Part shown: positions 1-9,550 of the stretch, piece by piece
Layout: every line of letters begins with the position of its first letter
Numbering within the stretch: the first letter of the stretch is position 1
Assembly (NCBI RefSeq): GCF_902810445.1
Contig: NZ_LR778175.1
Coordinates: 1,507,001-1,571,000 of the forward strand
Source of the DNA: Candidatus Nitrosacidococcus tergens
GTDB lineage: Bacteria > Pseudomonadota > Gammaproteobacteria > Nitrosococcales > Nitrosococcaceae
Reading direction: 5' to 3'
Length of the DNA: 64,000 nucleotides
The notes under the pieces: generated by a model
What the model saw: only the letters and a program-made list of their open reading frames with translations
What the model was told of the DNA's origin: nothing
Database searches by the model: none
Translations under genes and position numbers: made by a program

Positions 1-566
1 ATGTATTTTGAAGAGGCTAACACTTGGCTCATTCGAATATGTTGAGCAAGTACTTGAGAGAGTAAAGCCGTAGAAAATAAGGCAATACCCAGTAGACCTG
101 CTTGAGTATAGGTACCTTGAAATGAGTTTTCAGATAAAAAACCATAAGAATGCTCAAATAGTAGTGCTAATACGGCAAGAGCTGCTAGTCCGCTAGAATG
201 ACGGCCTAGGGTTAAAATACCTCCAGCAGCTACAATAACAATCAAAAGTACCCCTAACCCACTGCTGATTCCCCCACTTGCATAAGTAAATAGAGAAATA
301 ACAACAATATCTGTGCCTAGCTGTAGCCAAACCTGATTATTAAAATCGCCAAATTTAAATAGAGTTGCTAAAATAAAAATAATCGCACTACATTCATAGG
401 CAATACTCGCTCGCAAAAATAATGTAGGATAGTTTTGTCCTAAAGATCCAATGCCTATTAGGGCTACTCCCAACATAAGAGAGGCGATAATAAGACGGTA
501 AATACTGAATACAGAGAGTAGATCCCAAGGATTTTTGCCAAAGATTTCGCTTTGTATCTCTTTCAT
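1..566 (-). CDS. pilS: Sensor histidine kinase PilS, N-terminal part (cut by window edge)
   Basis: The reading frame opens with ATG at 566-564 and stays open to the window edge, giving about 188 residues and no stop. The start MKEIQSEIFGKNPWDLLSVF is followed by about six hydrophobic segments (for example residues 25-45, 55-70 and 85-120), the multi-spanning sensor region typical of PilS. PilS with its partner PilR controls transcription of type IV pilin genes at the inner membrane. The PAS and kinase domains would lie to the left and cannot be seen, so the assignment rests on the membrane domain and on the adjacent PP0621-like gene. Another membrane histidine kinase is possible. Confidence 0.7.
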   Translation of the reverse strand, partial: MKEIQSEIFGKNPWDLLSVFSIYRLIIASLMLGVALIGIGSLGQNYPTLFLRASIAYECSAIIFILATLFKFGDFNNQVWLQLGTDIVVISLFTYASGGISSGLGVLLIVIVAAGGILTLGRHSSGLAALAVLALLFEHSYGFLSENSFQGTYTQAGLLGIALFSTALLSQVLAQHIRMSQVLASSKY

Positions 567-614
567 AACAATGGTGTACTAAAGTGATAGGATGGTTAAA
601 AAACATTTTTATTA

Positions 615-848
615 TTAATTCTTCATAGAATCCTGATGTAACTTGGAGCAAAAATAGTGGTCATTGGCTTTAATTGCTTCTTGCTCTGGTAAAAATACAT
701 GACAATAAGCACAGCGTACCATGGTATGCTCTGAGTGTTTTTTCTTTTCCTGATTCCGTTTTTTTTGCCGATCTGATGTACTAGATAAATAATTTTTAGT
801 AGATAAATAAACTAAAATAAATAATATACAAAATAATAAAAGACGCAT
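615..848 (-). CDS. PP0621-like small zinc-ribbon membrane protein
   Basis: This 77-residue protein has one N-terminal hydrophobic segment (residues 2-15), a charged Lys/Glu/Gln-rich linker (27-40), and a C-terminal CxxC...C cluster (MVRCAYCHVFLPEQEA, then YFCS), which looks like a small metal-binding ribbon facing the cytoplasm. The arrangement matches the PP0621-type proteins often found beside pilS in gammaproteobacteria. No function is established. It lies 6 bp downstream of bipA on the same strand and upstream of pilS, so it may be co-transcribed with either. Confidence 0.75.
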   Translation of the reverse strand: MRLLLFCILFILVYLSTKNYLSSTSDRQKKRNQEKKKHSEHTMVRCAYCHVFLPEQEAIKANDHYFCSKLHQDSMKN

Positions 849-854
849 TACTTA

Positions 855-2684
855 TTATAATTCTGCTGCTATTTTTGTCCTAGAAGCACGTTTTCTTTCA
901 TGTTCTAGCAGCAATTTTTTTCGTAACCGAATATGCTCTGGTGTAACTTCTACTAACTCATCATCATCAATAAATTCAAGAGCTTGCTCTAAACTAAAGC
1001 ATATAGGAGGTGTGAGTAAGATATTTTCATCACTACCGGCTGCCCGAATATTGGTGAGTTGTTTTGCTTTTAATGGGTTGACCACTAAGTCATTTTCCCT
1101 ACTATGAATCCCAATTATCATCCCTTCATATACTTCAGTGCCCGGATTAATAAAGAGTCGACCCCGCTCTTGTAATTTAAATAAGGCATAACCTAGGGCT
1201 TTACCCATACCTGTAGCAATGAGTACCCCATTATTACGAGTAGTGATTTCCCCGGGTTTAATTGATCCATAGTGATCAAATACATGGTACATCAGTCCAG
1301 TGCCTGAAGTGGCAGTCATAAATTCGGTTTGAAACCCAATTAATCCTCGGGAAGGAATCATATACTCAAGGCGTACCCGTCCTTTACCATCAGGGGTCAT
1401 ATTGGTAAGATCTCCTTTTCTGGTACCTAACTTTTCCATAATGGTACCTTGGTGTTCTTCTTCCACGTCTGCAGTAAATTGCTCATAGGGTTCACAAAGC
1501 ACCCCATTTATTTCTTTGATGATCACCTCTGGCCGGGAAACACCAAGTTCATAACCCTCTCGACGCATATTTTCAATGAGGATGGATAAGTGTAATTCTC
1601 CTCTTCCTGAGACTTTAAATTTATCCGGATCTTCTCCCTCTTCTACTCGTAAAGCCACATTATGAATCAGCTCTCGCTCTAGCCGCTCTTTAATTTGGCG
1701 ACTAGTAATATATTTTCCTTCTCGGCCGGCAAAAGGAGAATTATTCACCTGAAAGGTCATACTGACGGTAGGTTCATCTACCGTTAAGGGAGGTAGAGCT
1801 TCTACTTGACTAGGATCGCAAAGGGTATCAGAGATTCTAATCTGATCAATGCCTGAAATAGCGATAATATCCCCAGCGTTCGCTTCAGGAACTTCAGTAC
1901 GTTTTAACCCAGTAAATCCCATGACTTGGAGAATTCGCCCTTTTCTGCGTTTACCTTCCCTGTCTACAATTTCCACCGGAAAATTAGTGCGCACCGTTCC
2001 TCGCTGAATCCTACCCACCCCAATAGCACCTACATAGGAGCTATAATCTAGGCTACTAATTTGCATCTGAAAAGGTCCTACAAGGCTCACATCTGGAGGG
2101 GGCACTCGAGAAATAATTTCTTCAAATAAGGGATTCATGGTGCCAGAGCGCACACTAGAATCATGGCTGGCATAACCATTTAAAGCCGAAGTATAAATTA
2201 CTGAGAAATCCAGCTGTTTATCTGTAGCACCTAGTCGATCAAATAAATCAAAGGTTTGATTGAGAACCCAATCCGGGCGACTACCTAAGCGATCGATTTT
2301 ATTGATGACTACAATAGGATTTAATCCCATATTAAAAGCCTTTTGAGTCACAAAACGAGTTTGTGGCATGGGACCATCTACCGCATCCACTAAAAGTAGT
2401 ACCGAATCTACCATGGAGAGTACCCGCTCTACTTCTCCACCAAAATCGGCATGGCCGGGGGTATCTACAATGTTAATTCGATAATCATTCCATTCAATGG
2501 CAGTATTTTTAGCAAGAATGGTGATTCCCCGCTCTCGCTCGAGATCATTAGAGTCCATAACCCGTTCACCCACACTTTCCCATGAATCAAAAGTACCTGA
2601 TTGTTTTAGGAGCTGATCGACTAATGTGGTTTTACCATGATCAACGTGGGCAATAATTGCAATATTACGGAGCTTATTAAGCAT
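855..2684 (-). CDS. typA: Ribosome-associated GTPase BipA/TypA
   Basis: This 609-residue translational GTPase has the usual family length. GTP-binding motifs are intact: AHVDHGKT (12-19), RERGITI (50-56), DTPGH (74-78) and NKID (128-131). The remainder is the EF-G-like beta-barrel and alpha/beta domains plus the BipA-specific C-terminal domain (SRGLIGFQTEF, then GMIIGIHSRENDL). BipA binds 70S ribosomes and assists 50S assembly and growth under stress or cold. It starts at ATG 2684 and stands upstream of the zinc-ribbon gene. The assignment is not in doubt. Confidence 0.97.
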   Translation of the reverse strand: MLNKLRNIAIIAHVDHGKTTLVDQLLKQSGTFDSWESVGERVMDSNDLERERGITILAKNTAIEWNDYRINIVDTPGHADFGGEVERVLSMVDSVLLLVDAVDGPMPQTRFVTQKAFNMGLNPIVVINKIDRLGSRPDWVLNQTFDLFDRLGATDKQLDFSVIYTSALNGYASHDSSVRSGTMNPLFEEIISRVPPPDVSLVGPFQMQISSLDYSSYVGAIGVGRIQRGTVRTNFPVEIVDREGKRRKGRILQVMGFTGLKRTEVPEANAGDIIAISGIDQIRISDTLCDPSQVEALPPLTVDEPTVSMTFQVNNSPFAGREGKYITSRQIKERLERELIHNVALRVEEGEDPDKFKVSGRGELHLSILIENMRREGYELGVSRPEVIIKEINGVLCEPYEQFTADVEEEHQGTIMEKLGTRKGDLTNMTPDGKGRVRLEYMIPSRGLIGFQTEFMTATSGTGLMYHVFDHYGSIKPGEITTRNNGVLIATGMGKALGYALFKLQERGRLFINPGTEVYEGMIIGIHSRENDLVVNPLKAKQLTNIRAAGSDENILLTPPICFSLEQALEFIDDDELVEVTPEHIRLRKKLLLEHERKRASRTKIAAEL

Positions 2685-2784
2685 AGATGATAGGAAGTGT
2701 TAATATAAATTAAAGTAATTATCTATTTTGGATTAAACAAGTATTACATATATACATTATACTATATATATATTTTAATTGAAA

Positions 2785-3579
2785 TTATTCAAGCAAAGGG
2801 TAGATAATTTGATAAATTTCTTTATGAACAGATGGAGTGCCTGCAATCACATTACCTGTGGTAAAATAGTTATGATCCCCTGCAAAATCAGTGACAAAAC
2901 CACCTGCCTCCCGGATAAGTAAAATTCCGGCGGCAATGTCCCAAGGTGCTAGATCCATTTCCCAAAAGCCATCGAGCCTACCTGATGCTACATAAGCTAG
3001 ATCAAGTGCAGCTGAACCGGGTCTACGAATATCACTTACATGAGGAAATAAAGCTTTAAAGGTAGTAAGATAAGTATCTAAATAGTGCTGTTTTTTAAAG
3101 GGAAATCCTGTGCCTAATAGTGCTCCTTCTAATCCTTGTTGCTTACTTACTCGAACTCGTCGATCATTAAGGAAAGCGCCGCTACCTTTCGATGCAGTAA
3201 AAATTTCTTGTCGTAGGGGATCATAAACTAATCCATGCTGCAACTGACCTTGATAGGTAATCCCAATAGAAATTGAAAACTGGGGAAATCCGTGAAGGAA
3301 GTTAGTTGTACCATCTAAAGGATCAATAATCCAAGTTACTTCTTCTTTATTATTATGCCCTGTTTGTTCTCCTCCTTCTTCGGCTAGAATATTATGGTGA
3401 GGATAAGCCTTGTGAATTGTTCTAATAATTTCTTGCTCGGCAAATCTATCCACATCGCTGACAAAATCATTGCGGCCTTTTTCAGTAATTTCCAGATGAT
3501 TTACCCGGTCCAAAGACCGTACAATAATGTTACCTGCATTACGAGCTGCCTGAGTAGCGATATTTAAAAGAGGGTGCAT
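2785..3579 (-). CDS. suhB: Inositol-1-monophosphatase family protein SuhB
   Basis: This 264-residue Mg-dependent phosphatase has the family's metal-binding signatures: LAEEGGE (65-71), IDPLDGTTNF (85-94) and, near residue 210, APWDIAAG. It hydrolyses inositol monophosphate in vitro. In enterobacteria SuhB is also a component of the rRNA transcription antitermination complex. It is divergent from bamD, with 143 bp between them that must carry promoters for both. Length and motifs are normal. Confidence 0.93.
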   Translation of the reverse strand: MHPLLNIATQAARNAGNIIVRSLDRVNHLEITEKGRNDFVSDVDRFAEQEIIRTIHKAYPHHNILAEEGGEQTGHNNKEEVTWIIDPLDGTTNFLHGFPQFSISIGITYQGQLQHGLVYDPLRQEIFTASKGSGAFLNDRRVRVSKQQGLEGALLGTGFPFKKQHYLDTYLTTFKALFPHVSDIRRPGSAALDLAYVASGRLDGFWEMDLAPWDIAAGILLIREAGGFVTDFAGDHNYFTTGNVIAGTPSVHKEIYQIIYPLLE

Positions 3580-3722
3580 AAATTAGAATAAGTAACTTTT
3601 TAAAATTTAGATTTAAATAGAGATTTTTTATAGACGAATTCTTTAATTATACCTGATTTATATACGCAATATTTTGCTTCCATTTTAGCTTATGGTAATT
3701 TTATTTATTTTATAATCAAATC

Positions 3723-4580
3723 GTGCACATTTTTAAGATATTTATTTTATTAATCTTTTTTCTATCCTTGGGGGGTTGTTCTGCACTAAAGAATATAAAA
3801 AAAAATGCAGATGAGGAGAAAGCAAAAAAAGAAGAGAAAAATCGTAGTGAATGGACAGTAGATCGCTACTATGCTGAGGCAAAATCTAAACTTGAGGCTG
3901 AAGAATATAAAGATGCTGCTAAACTCTATGAGCAGCTAGAATCTCGCTACCCTTTTGGGGAATATGCCCAACAATCCCTATTAGAATCTGCCTATGCTTA
4001 TTATAAAACTAATCAAGATGAATCAGCCCTTGCTTCTATTAACCGATTTATTCAACTTTATCCATTAAACAAAAATCTAGATTACGCTTACTATCTAAAA
4101 GGGCTGGTAAATTTTAATCGGGGAGTGGGGATCATTCAAAAATATGTTCCCTACGATGAAACCCAGAGAGATCCTGCTTCTGCTGAGGAATCCTTAAAAG
4201 ATTTTAAATCTCTAGTACAGAGATTTCCCAATAGTCAGTATGCTAAAGAGGCCGCCCAACGGATTGTTTATCTACGCAACCGACTTGCGCAGCACGAGCT
4301 TAACGTAGCCCACTATTACATGAGGCGAAATGCCTATATTGGTGCTATTAACCGTGCTCAATATGTGGTGGAAAACTATCAGCGTACCCCTGCTGTGCCA
4401 GAAGCCTTAACTCTTATGGTGCGAGGTTATAAAATTTTAGGATTAGATGACTTAGCTAAAAGTAATTTTGAAGTTCTTGAACATAACTACCCCGGCTACT
4501 TTGGGGTATCTCGAGCTAAGGAACTTAAAATTATTAAAGAAAAACAAGAAGAAATCACCGGCACTACCGCTAAAAAATAG
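3723..4580 (+). CDS. bamD: Outer membrane assembly lipoprotein BamD
   Basis: This 285-residue lipoprotein starts with GTG; no in-frame ATG would preserve the signal peptide. A hydrophobic signal sequence ends in the lipobox LGGC with acylated Cys at residue 19. A Lys/Glu-rich linker is followed by TPR-like repeats (WTVDRYYAEAKSKLEAEEYK, then LYEQLESRYPFGEYAQQS), the BamD core. BamD is the essential lipoprotein of the BAM complex that inserts beta-barrel proteins into the outer membrane. It is convergent with sucD, with only 1 bp between the two stops, so transcription termination must overlap coding sequence. Confidence 0.95.
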   Translation: MHIFKIFILLIFFLSLGGCSALKNIKKNADEEKAKKEEKNRSEWTVDRYYAEAKSKLEAEEYKDAAKLYEQLESRYPFGEYAQQSLLESAYAYYKTNQDESALASINRFIQLYPLNKNLDYAYYLKGLVNFNRGVGIIQKYVPYDETQRDPASAEESLKDFKSLVQRFPNSQYAKEAAQRIVYLRNRLAQHELNVAHYYMRRNAYIGAINRAQYVVENYQRTPAVPEALTLMVRGYKILGLDDLAKSNFEVLEHNYPGYFGVSRAKELKIIKEKQEEITGTTAKK

Positions 4581-4581
4581 T

Positions 4582-5451
4582 TTAAGAAAGCAGTTCTGCC
4601 ATTCGAATTCCCATATCTGCTGGAGAATGAGCGATGATAATACCGGCACTTTGTAGTGCGTTAATTTTATCTTCTGCTTTCCCTTGGCTACCGCTAATAA
4701 TTGCCCCAGCATGACCCATTCGTTTTCCTTTAGGGGCAGTGATTCCAGCAATATAGGCAACCACAGGCTTGGTAATATACTCTTGAATATAGCGAGCAGC
4801 CTCTTCTTCAGCACTACCCCCAATTTCCCCAACTAAAATAATCCCTTCCGTCTGGAGATCTTTTTGGAAGAGTTTAAGACAATCAATAAAATTCATTCCT
4901 TGAATAGGATCACCGCCAATACCAATACAGGTACTTTGACCTAATCCTTGTTGAGTGGTTTGATACACCGCTTCATAGGTTAAAGTGCCAGATCGGGAAA
5001 TAATACCTACCTTCCCAGGTTGATGGATATTGCCAGGCATAATACCAATTTTACAAGCACCAGGGGTGATAATTCCGGGACAATTTGGACCAATTAAATA
5101 GGATGAACTACCTATGAGGGCTCTTTTCACTTTCAGCATATCGAGAATAGGAATTCCTTCAGTAATACAGACGATAATTTCTATTCCTGCATCGACTGCT
5201 TCTAAAATTGCATCGGCAGCAAGAGCAGCTGGCACATAGATCATAGTAGCATTAGCACTCGTAGCTTTTACCGCTTCTGCTACGGTATTAAATACTGGGC
5301 GATCTAGATGAGTTTGGCCACCTTTACTCGGAGTAACGCCACCTACCAGTTGAGTACCATATTTTATTGCTTGCTCTGAGTGAAAAGTCCCTTGTTTACC
5401 AGTAAACCCTTGGCAAATAACTCGAGTATAATGATTAATTAATATGCTCAT
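4582..5451 (-). CDS. sucD: Succinyl-CoA synthetase alpha subunit
   Basis: This 289-residue subunit forms succinyl-CoA from succinate, CoA and NTP together with SucC. Visible features are the N-terminal CoA-binding Rossmann fold (VICQGFTGKQGTFHSEQAI), GPNCPGIITPG, and the phospho-histidine loop GHAGAIISG near residue 247. It follows sucC after 13 bp, a normal sucCD operon. No 2-oxoglutarate dehydrogenase genes are adjacent, unlike in enterobacteria. Confidence 0.97.
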   Translation of the reverse strand: MSILINHYTRVICQGFTGKQGTFHSEQAIKYGTQLVGGVTPSKGGQTHLDRPVFNTVAEAVKATSANATMIYVPAALAADAILEAVDAGIEIIVCITEGIPILDMLKVKRALIGSSSYLIGPNCPGIITPGACKIGIMPGNIHQPGKVGIISRSGTLTYEAVYQTTQQGLGQSTCIGIGGDPIQGMNFIDCLKLFQKDLQTEGIILVGEIGGSAEEEAARYIQEYITKPVVAYIAGITAPKGKRMGHAGAIISGSQGKAEDKINALQSAGIIIAHSPADMGIRMAELLS

Positions 5452-5464
5452 TTTCTAATTTAAT

Positions 5465-6625
5465 TTAGGATTGGGCAGCAAGCACTGCCTTGTGGGCAGC
5501 ATCGGTAAGATTATTGGCTGATATTAGATTTAACCCGCTTTGATCGAGCAAATTTTGACCCTGATCTGCATTGGTCCCCGCCAAGCGCACCACAACAGGA
5601 ATCTGTAGATTGACTTCTTTCACTGCTTGAATAATCCCTTCTGCAATGAGATCGCAGCGGACAATTCCACCAAAAATATTAATTAAAATAGATTTGACTG
5701 TACCATCAGCTAAAATCAGCTTAAATGCCTCTGCAACCCGTTCAGCAGTAGCGGTACCCCCTACATCTAAGAAATTAGCTGGCTTGCCCCCGTGGAGTTT
5801 AATTAAATCCATAGTTGCCATCGCTAATCCTGCTCCATTAACCATACAGGCAATATCTCCATCCAAAGCGACATAATTTAGTCCATAGGATCTTGCTTTT
5901 ACTTCCCTTTGATCTTCTTGGGTAGTATCTTTCAAGGTATCCCAATGGGGATGACGAAAGCTGGCATTATCATCTAAGACAATTTTTGCATCTAACGCAA
6001 CTAAAATTCCTTGATCAGTTATCGCTAAAGGATTCATTTCTACTAAACTAGCATCATGACTTATAAACAGTTGATACATTTGCTCCATAATATGTTTTAA
6101 CTGTTTATGCTGATCAGAGTTTAATTTAAGGGTGAACCCGATTTGACGGCATTGATAAGGCATCAACCCCATTACGGGATCAATACCTAGCTGAATAATC
6201 TCATCTGGATGGGTTTGGGCAACTTGCTCAATATCTACCCCTCCATGCCGTGAGGCGATAATAGTGATTTGGTTCAGTTGTCGGTTAATCATAAAAGCGA
6301 GATAGCATTCTTGAATAATGGTAGAGGCTTCTTCAATTAAAATATTATGTACAGGTAATCCTTGTACTGAAGTTTGATGAGTAGCTAAATTAATTCCTAA
6401 AAGTTGGTGACAAAAATCAGCGATTTTATTTGGATCATCACTGACTAAAACCCCACCTGCTTTACCTCGTCCTCCTGCATGAATTTGAGCTTTAGCCACC
6501 CAACGATGTGTAGGTAAGGCATTAAGTAACTTATTTTTTGTATTAGAGTTTATTATTTCCCCCTTAGGTATAGGGATTTTATATTGAGCAAATAACTCTT
6601 TAGCCTGAAATTCGTGGAGAATCAT
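5465..6625 (-). CDS. sucC: Succinyl-CoA synthetase beta subunit
   Basis: This 386-residue protein begins MILHEFQAKELFAQY, the ATP-grasp subunit signature. It contains the nucleotide-binding segment VAKAQIHAGGRGKAGGV and the C-terminal ligase segment NIFGGIVRCD...AEGI. It is upstream of sucD in a two-gene operon of the TCA cycle. The region upstream of its start holds a degraded dehydrogenase remnant, so its promoter lies within or close to that debris. Confidence 0.97.
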   Translation of the reverse strand: MILHEFQAKELFAQYKIPIPKGEIINSNTKNKLLNALPTHRWVAKAQIHAGGRGKAGGVLVSDDPNKIADFCHQLLGINLATHQTSVQGLPVHNILIEEASTIIQECYLAFMINRQLNQITIIASRHGGVDIEQVAQTHPDEIIQLGIDPVMGLMPYQCRQIGFTLKLNSDQHKQLKHIMEQMYQLFISHDASLVEMNPLAITDQGILVALDAKIVLDDNASFRHPHWDTLKDTTQEDQREVKARSYGLNYVALDGDIACMVNGAGLAMATMDLIKLHGGKPANFLDVGGTATAERVAEAFKLILADGTVKSILINIFGGIVRCDLIAEGIIQAVKEVNLQIPVVVRLAGTNADQGQNLLDQSGLNLISANNLTDAAHKAVLAAQS

Positions 6626-6654
6626 GGATTAAAACCTAATAGGATTATTTGTAT

Positions 6655-6854
6655 TTATTTAGTGGTGTAGCTACCATTAATCAGAATAGTTTGACTAGTA
6701 ATCTACCAGCCATCACTTAATTTTCTGAGCTATGATAATGGATTGCTATTACTTTAACTCTCTGTACAGCAAGGTCTTTTGCAATCAATCCACCTATATT
6801 TTTCACTCCTTTTGTAATTAAAGCGATTTTGCTCTTAATGTTGTGATGAGACAT
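6655..6854 (-). pseudogene. Short-chain dehydrogenase/reductase remnant
   Basis: Two short pieces of one SDR gene are readable. The N-terminal piece (6854-6717) has 45 residues, beginning MSHHNIKSKIALITKGVKNI. This is the Rossmann start with the usual TGG changed to TKG, and it ends in a stop. The next piece, one frame over (6720-6655), reads LSDGW, an amber codon where a second Trp is usual, then ITSQTILINGSYTTK and a stop. That matches the C-terminal end of SDR enzymes. About 180-200 residues in the middle, including the catalytic YxxxK, are missing. The copy is non-functional. Confidence 0.8.
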
Positions 6855-6903
6855 GGGAGAAAACTCCTAGAAGCATATTTATTCTAAATAAGTATAATTA
6901 ATT

Positions 6904-7899
6904 TTAAGCAATATCTATAGGGAAAGTTAGCACTTCTTTGATGTGGTAGCTGCCTAGCTGTAGCATGAGTAAACGATCAATGCCAAGTGCCACTCCGGCA
7001 CAGTTTGGTAAACCACAGGCAAGAGCAGCTAAGATTCTTTTATCTATAGGTATTTCTGCTAATCCGTGCTCTTTTCGATAGGTTAAGTTCTCTTTAAATC
7101 GCTGGAGTTGCTCTTTATGATTGGATAATTCATGATAGCCATTAGCTAACTCTATGCCTTGATAGTACACTTCAAACCGCGCTGCTATTAAAGTTGAATT
7201 AGTTGATGAAATAGGGCAAATTCGAGCAAGCTGTGCCTCAGAGGCAGGATAGTGATAAATAAAATAAGGACATTCATGACCTAAATTAGGCTCTATCACA
7301 GTAGATAACAGAAAATCTAAATAGATTTGCCTAGGTAATATATTGTTTACTTCAGTATGATAAAACCCATAATCTGTAGCAAGTTGTGCTAGAAATTTAT
7401 CAGGGATAGTAAATATATCTATTCTAAAATAATGATCGAATAATTCTTGGTAGGAAATTTTAGTACTAGTAAATGTTCTTAGAATGAGTGCTAGTAGAGA
7501 GTCTACCTCATTCATAAGATTAAAATGATCAAAATCTATTCGATACCATTCTAGTAAGCTAAATTCAGGATTATGATAACGCCCTACTTCCCCATTACGA
7601 AATGCTTTTGTAATTTGATAAATAGATCCTATGCTACTAGCAAGTAAACGCTTCATGGCATATTCGGGGGAAGTTTGTAAGAATAATTGTTGAGATTTTG
7701 AAGAGGGTGTATGATAAGAAACCACCATATTTTCGAGGTGAGGAGCTATTGCACCTGATTGGGAAAGTATAGGTGTTTCTACCTCTAATACATCCCGTTC
7801 AGCAAAAAAAGATCTAATATTTGCGAGCAGTTGAGCACGGGCAACTAAAGCTGCTTTAGTTGCCGTAGGTTGCCATTGATCTCCCTGTTCTCTTTCCAT
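6904..7899 (-). CDS. epmA: EF-P beta-lysylation ligase EpmA
   Basis: This 331-residue protein is a truncated class II lysyl-tRNA synthetase lacking the anticodon-binding domain. Class II motifs are present: motif 2 region TKAFRNGEVGRYHNPEFSLL and motif 3 region GVALGIDRLLML. EpmA (PoxA/GenX) attaches (R)-beta-lysine to a conserved lysine of EF-P. It sits 6 bp downstream of efp on the same strand, and epmB is divergent beyond efp, so the modification pathway is encoded with its substrate. Confidence 0.95.
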   Translation of the reverse strand: MEREQGDQWQPTATKAALVARAQLLANIRSFFAERDVLEVETPILSQSGAIAPHLENMVVSYHTPSSKSQQLFLQTSPEYAMKRLLASSIGSIYQITKAFRNGEVGRYHNPEFSLLEWYRIDFDHFNLMNEVDSLLALILRTFTSTKISYQELFDHYFRIDIFTIPDKFLAQLATDYGFYHTEVNNILPRQIYLDFLLSTVIEPNLGHECPYFIYHYPASEAQLARICPISSTNSTLIAARFEVYYQGIELANGYHELSNHKEQLQRFKENLTYRKEHGLAEIPIDKRILAALACGLPNCAGVALGIDRLLMLQLGSYHIKEVLTFPIDIA

Positions 7900-7905
7900 A
7901 GAAAT

Positions 7906-8475
7906 TTATTCTTTTGCCCGCTCTACGTATTCTCCAGTACGGGTATCTATCTTTAATATGTCGTCTATATTAATAAACAAAGGTACTTTGACTATTGCTC
8001 CTGTTTCTAAGGTAGCTGGCTTGCTTCCACCCCCAGAAGTATCTCCACGTAACCCAGGATCGGTTTCAATTACTTTCAGGATAACAAAATTAGGTGGTTC
8101 AACAGATAGAGGTACCCCATCCCATAAGGTTACAGTGCATTCATCCTGTTCTTTAAGCCACTTTGTTGAATCTCCAACGACTTGAGCATCGGCTGAGTAT
8201 TGCTCAAAACTTGAAGGGGACATAAAGTGCCAAAGCTCTCCATCATTGTAAAGATATTGAAGCTGGGTTTCTAAGACATCAGCACCTTCTAGAGTGTCAC
8301 CAGATTTAAAAGTACGATCAATGACTCGTCCTGTTTTTAAATTACGTAATTTTACCCGATTAAAAGCTTGGCCTTTTCCTGGTTTTACAAATTCATTTTC
8401 TAAAACATTATAAGGATCTCCATCCATCATCACCTTAAGTCCAGATTTAAATTCACTTGTGTTATACACTGCCAT
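7906..8475 (-). CDS. efp: Translation elongation factor P
   Basis: The likely start is ATG 8475, giving 189 residues beginning MAVYNTSEFKSG, with a GGAG ribosome site just upstream. The open frame extends a further 25 codons but without family similarity. The KOW-like domain I carries the modification loop PGKGQ, with the lysine at position 34 as in E. coli EF-P. Domains II and III follow, ending GEYVERAKE. EF-P rescues ribosomes stalled at polyproline. Lys34, epmA and epmB together indicate the beta-lysylated type. Confidence 0.97.
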   Translation of the reverse strand: MAVYNTSEFKSGLKVMMDGDPYNVLENEFVKPGKGQAFNRVKLRNLKTGRVIDRTFKSGDTLEGADVLETQLQYLYNDGELWHFMSPSSFEQYSADAQVVGDSTKWLKEQDECTVTLWDGVPLSVEPPNFVILKVIETDPGLRGDTSGGGSKPATLETGAIVKVPLFINIDDILKIDTRTGEYVERAKE

Positions 8476-8538
8476 AAGATTCTCCAAATAAATAACGAGG
8501 TTAAAAATTAAGTTCCTATCTGGGTTACACTGCCCACT

Positions 8539-9543
8539 ATGATAAAGCAATTTTTAGATTCTCCGCAGTCTTGGCAAATAACGCTTGCTAACGCTATTCA
8601 TGATCCAAAGGAATTATTAGCTTTAATGGAATTGGATAGCTATCCTCAAGAAATAAGTAAATCTATTGAGCGAGGATTTTCCTTAAGAGTACCCCATAGC
8701 TATGTTGCTCGAATGAAAAAAGGAGATCCTAATGATCCTTTATTTCTCCAAGTATTTCCCTTAGCTATAGAAGATAAAACAGATCCTAGCTTTAGTTTAG
8801 ATCCAGTGGGCGATTTAACTGCTACCACTGTACCCGGTGTTCTGCAAAAATATATAGGCAGAGTACTCTTAATTACTACAGGTGCTTGTGCTATTCACTG
8901 TCGTTACTGCTTTCGTCGCCACTTTCCCTATACTGAACATCATGCGGTAAAAAATTATTGGAGAGAGGCGCTGCAATATATTGCTCAAGATTCTAGTATT
9001 AAAGAGGTCATTCTAAGTGGGGGCGATCCTTTAGTACTCTCTGATAATCGTTTAGCTAATTTAGTACAAAAACTAGAAGATATCCCTCATGTAAAGCGGA
9101 TTAGAATTCATACTCGATTACCTATTGTACTTCCTGAACGAATCAATGAGTCACTACTTTATTGGTTAGCGAACACCTCTTTACAAAGAGTTATAGTGAT
9201 TCATACGAACCATGCCAATGAAATTGATCAGAATGTAGTCTCAGTACTTAGAAAACTTTCAGATATAGGATGTTACCTATTTAACCAAACTGTGCTACTA
9301 CGGAGAATAAATGATGAAGTGGATACTTTAGTAAATCTAAGTGAGCGGTTATTTGAAGTAGGAGTCATCCCCTACTATCTTCATATGTTAGATAAAGTCC
9401 AAGGAGCAGCCCATTTCGAAGTAGATCTTATAAAAGCTCAGAGTTTATATAAAAAACTACGTGCCCAATTGCCCGGATACTTAGTCCCCTTGTTAGTACA
9501 AGAGCAAGCAGGGGCACCTAATAAACTACCTTTATTCTTCTAG
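8539..9543 (+). CDS. epmB: EF-P lysine 2,3-aminomutase EpmB
   Basis: This 334-residue radical SAM enzyme of the KamA family has the cluster motif CAIHCRYC (C117, C121, C124). The length is short, as in EpmB, rather than the ~420 residues of catabolic lysine aminomutases. It converts (S)-alpha-lysine to (R)-beta-lysine for EpmA. It is divergent from efp with 63 bp between the starts, so promoters overlap. Its stop lies 7 bp from the end of the convergent citrate synthase gene. Confidence 0.95.
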   Translation: MIKQFLDSPQSWQITLANAIHDPKELLALMELDSYPQEISKSIERGFSLRVPHSYVARMKKGDPNDPLFLQVFPLAIEDKTDPSFSLDPVGDLTATTVPGVLQKYIGRVLLITTGACAIHCRYCFRRHFPYTEHHAVKNYWREALQYIAQDSSIKEVILSGGDPLVLSDNRLANLVQKLEDIPHVKRIRIHTRLPIVLPERINESLLYWLANTSLQRVIVIHTNHANEIDQNVVSVLRKLSDIGCYLFNQTVLLRRINDEVDTLVNLSERLFEVGVIPYYLHMLDKVQGAAHFEVDLIKAQSLYKKLRAQLPGYLVPLLVQEQAGAPNKLPLFF

Positions 9544-9550
9544 ATAGTAG

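Noticed and set aside
4452..4832. 126-codon minus-strand open frame over the bamD-sucD junction
   Set aside because: It lies fully within two well-supported convergent genes in another frame.
7906..8550. 214-residue version of EF-P
   Set aside because: The first 25 codons lack similarity to EF-P, and a ribosome site directly precedes the internal ATG at 8475.
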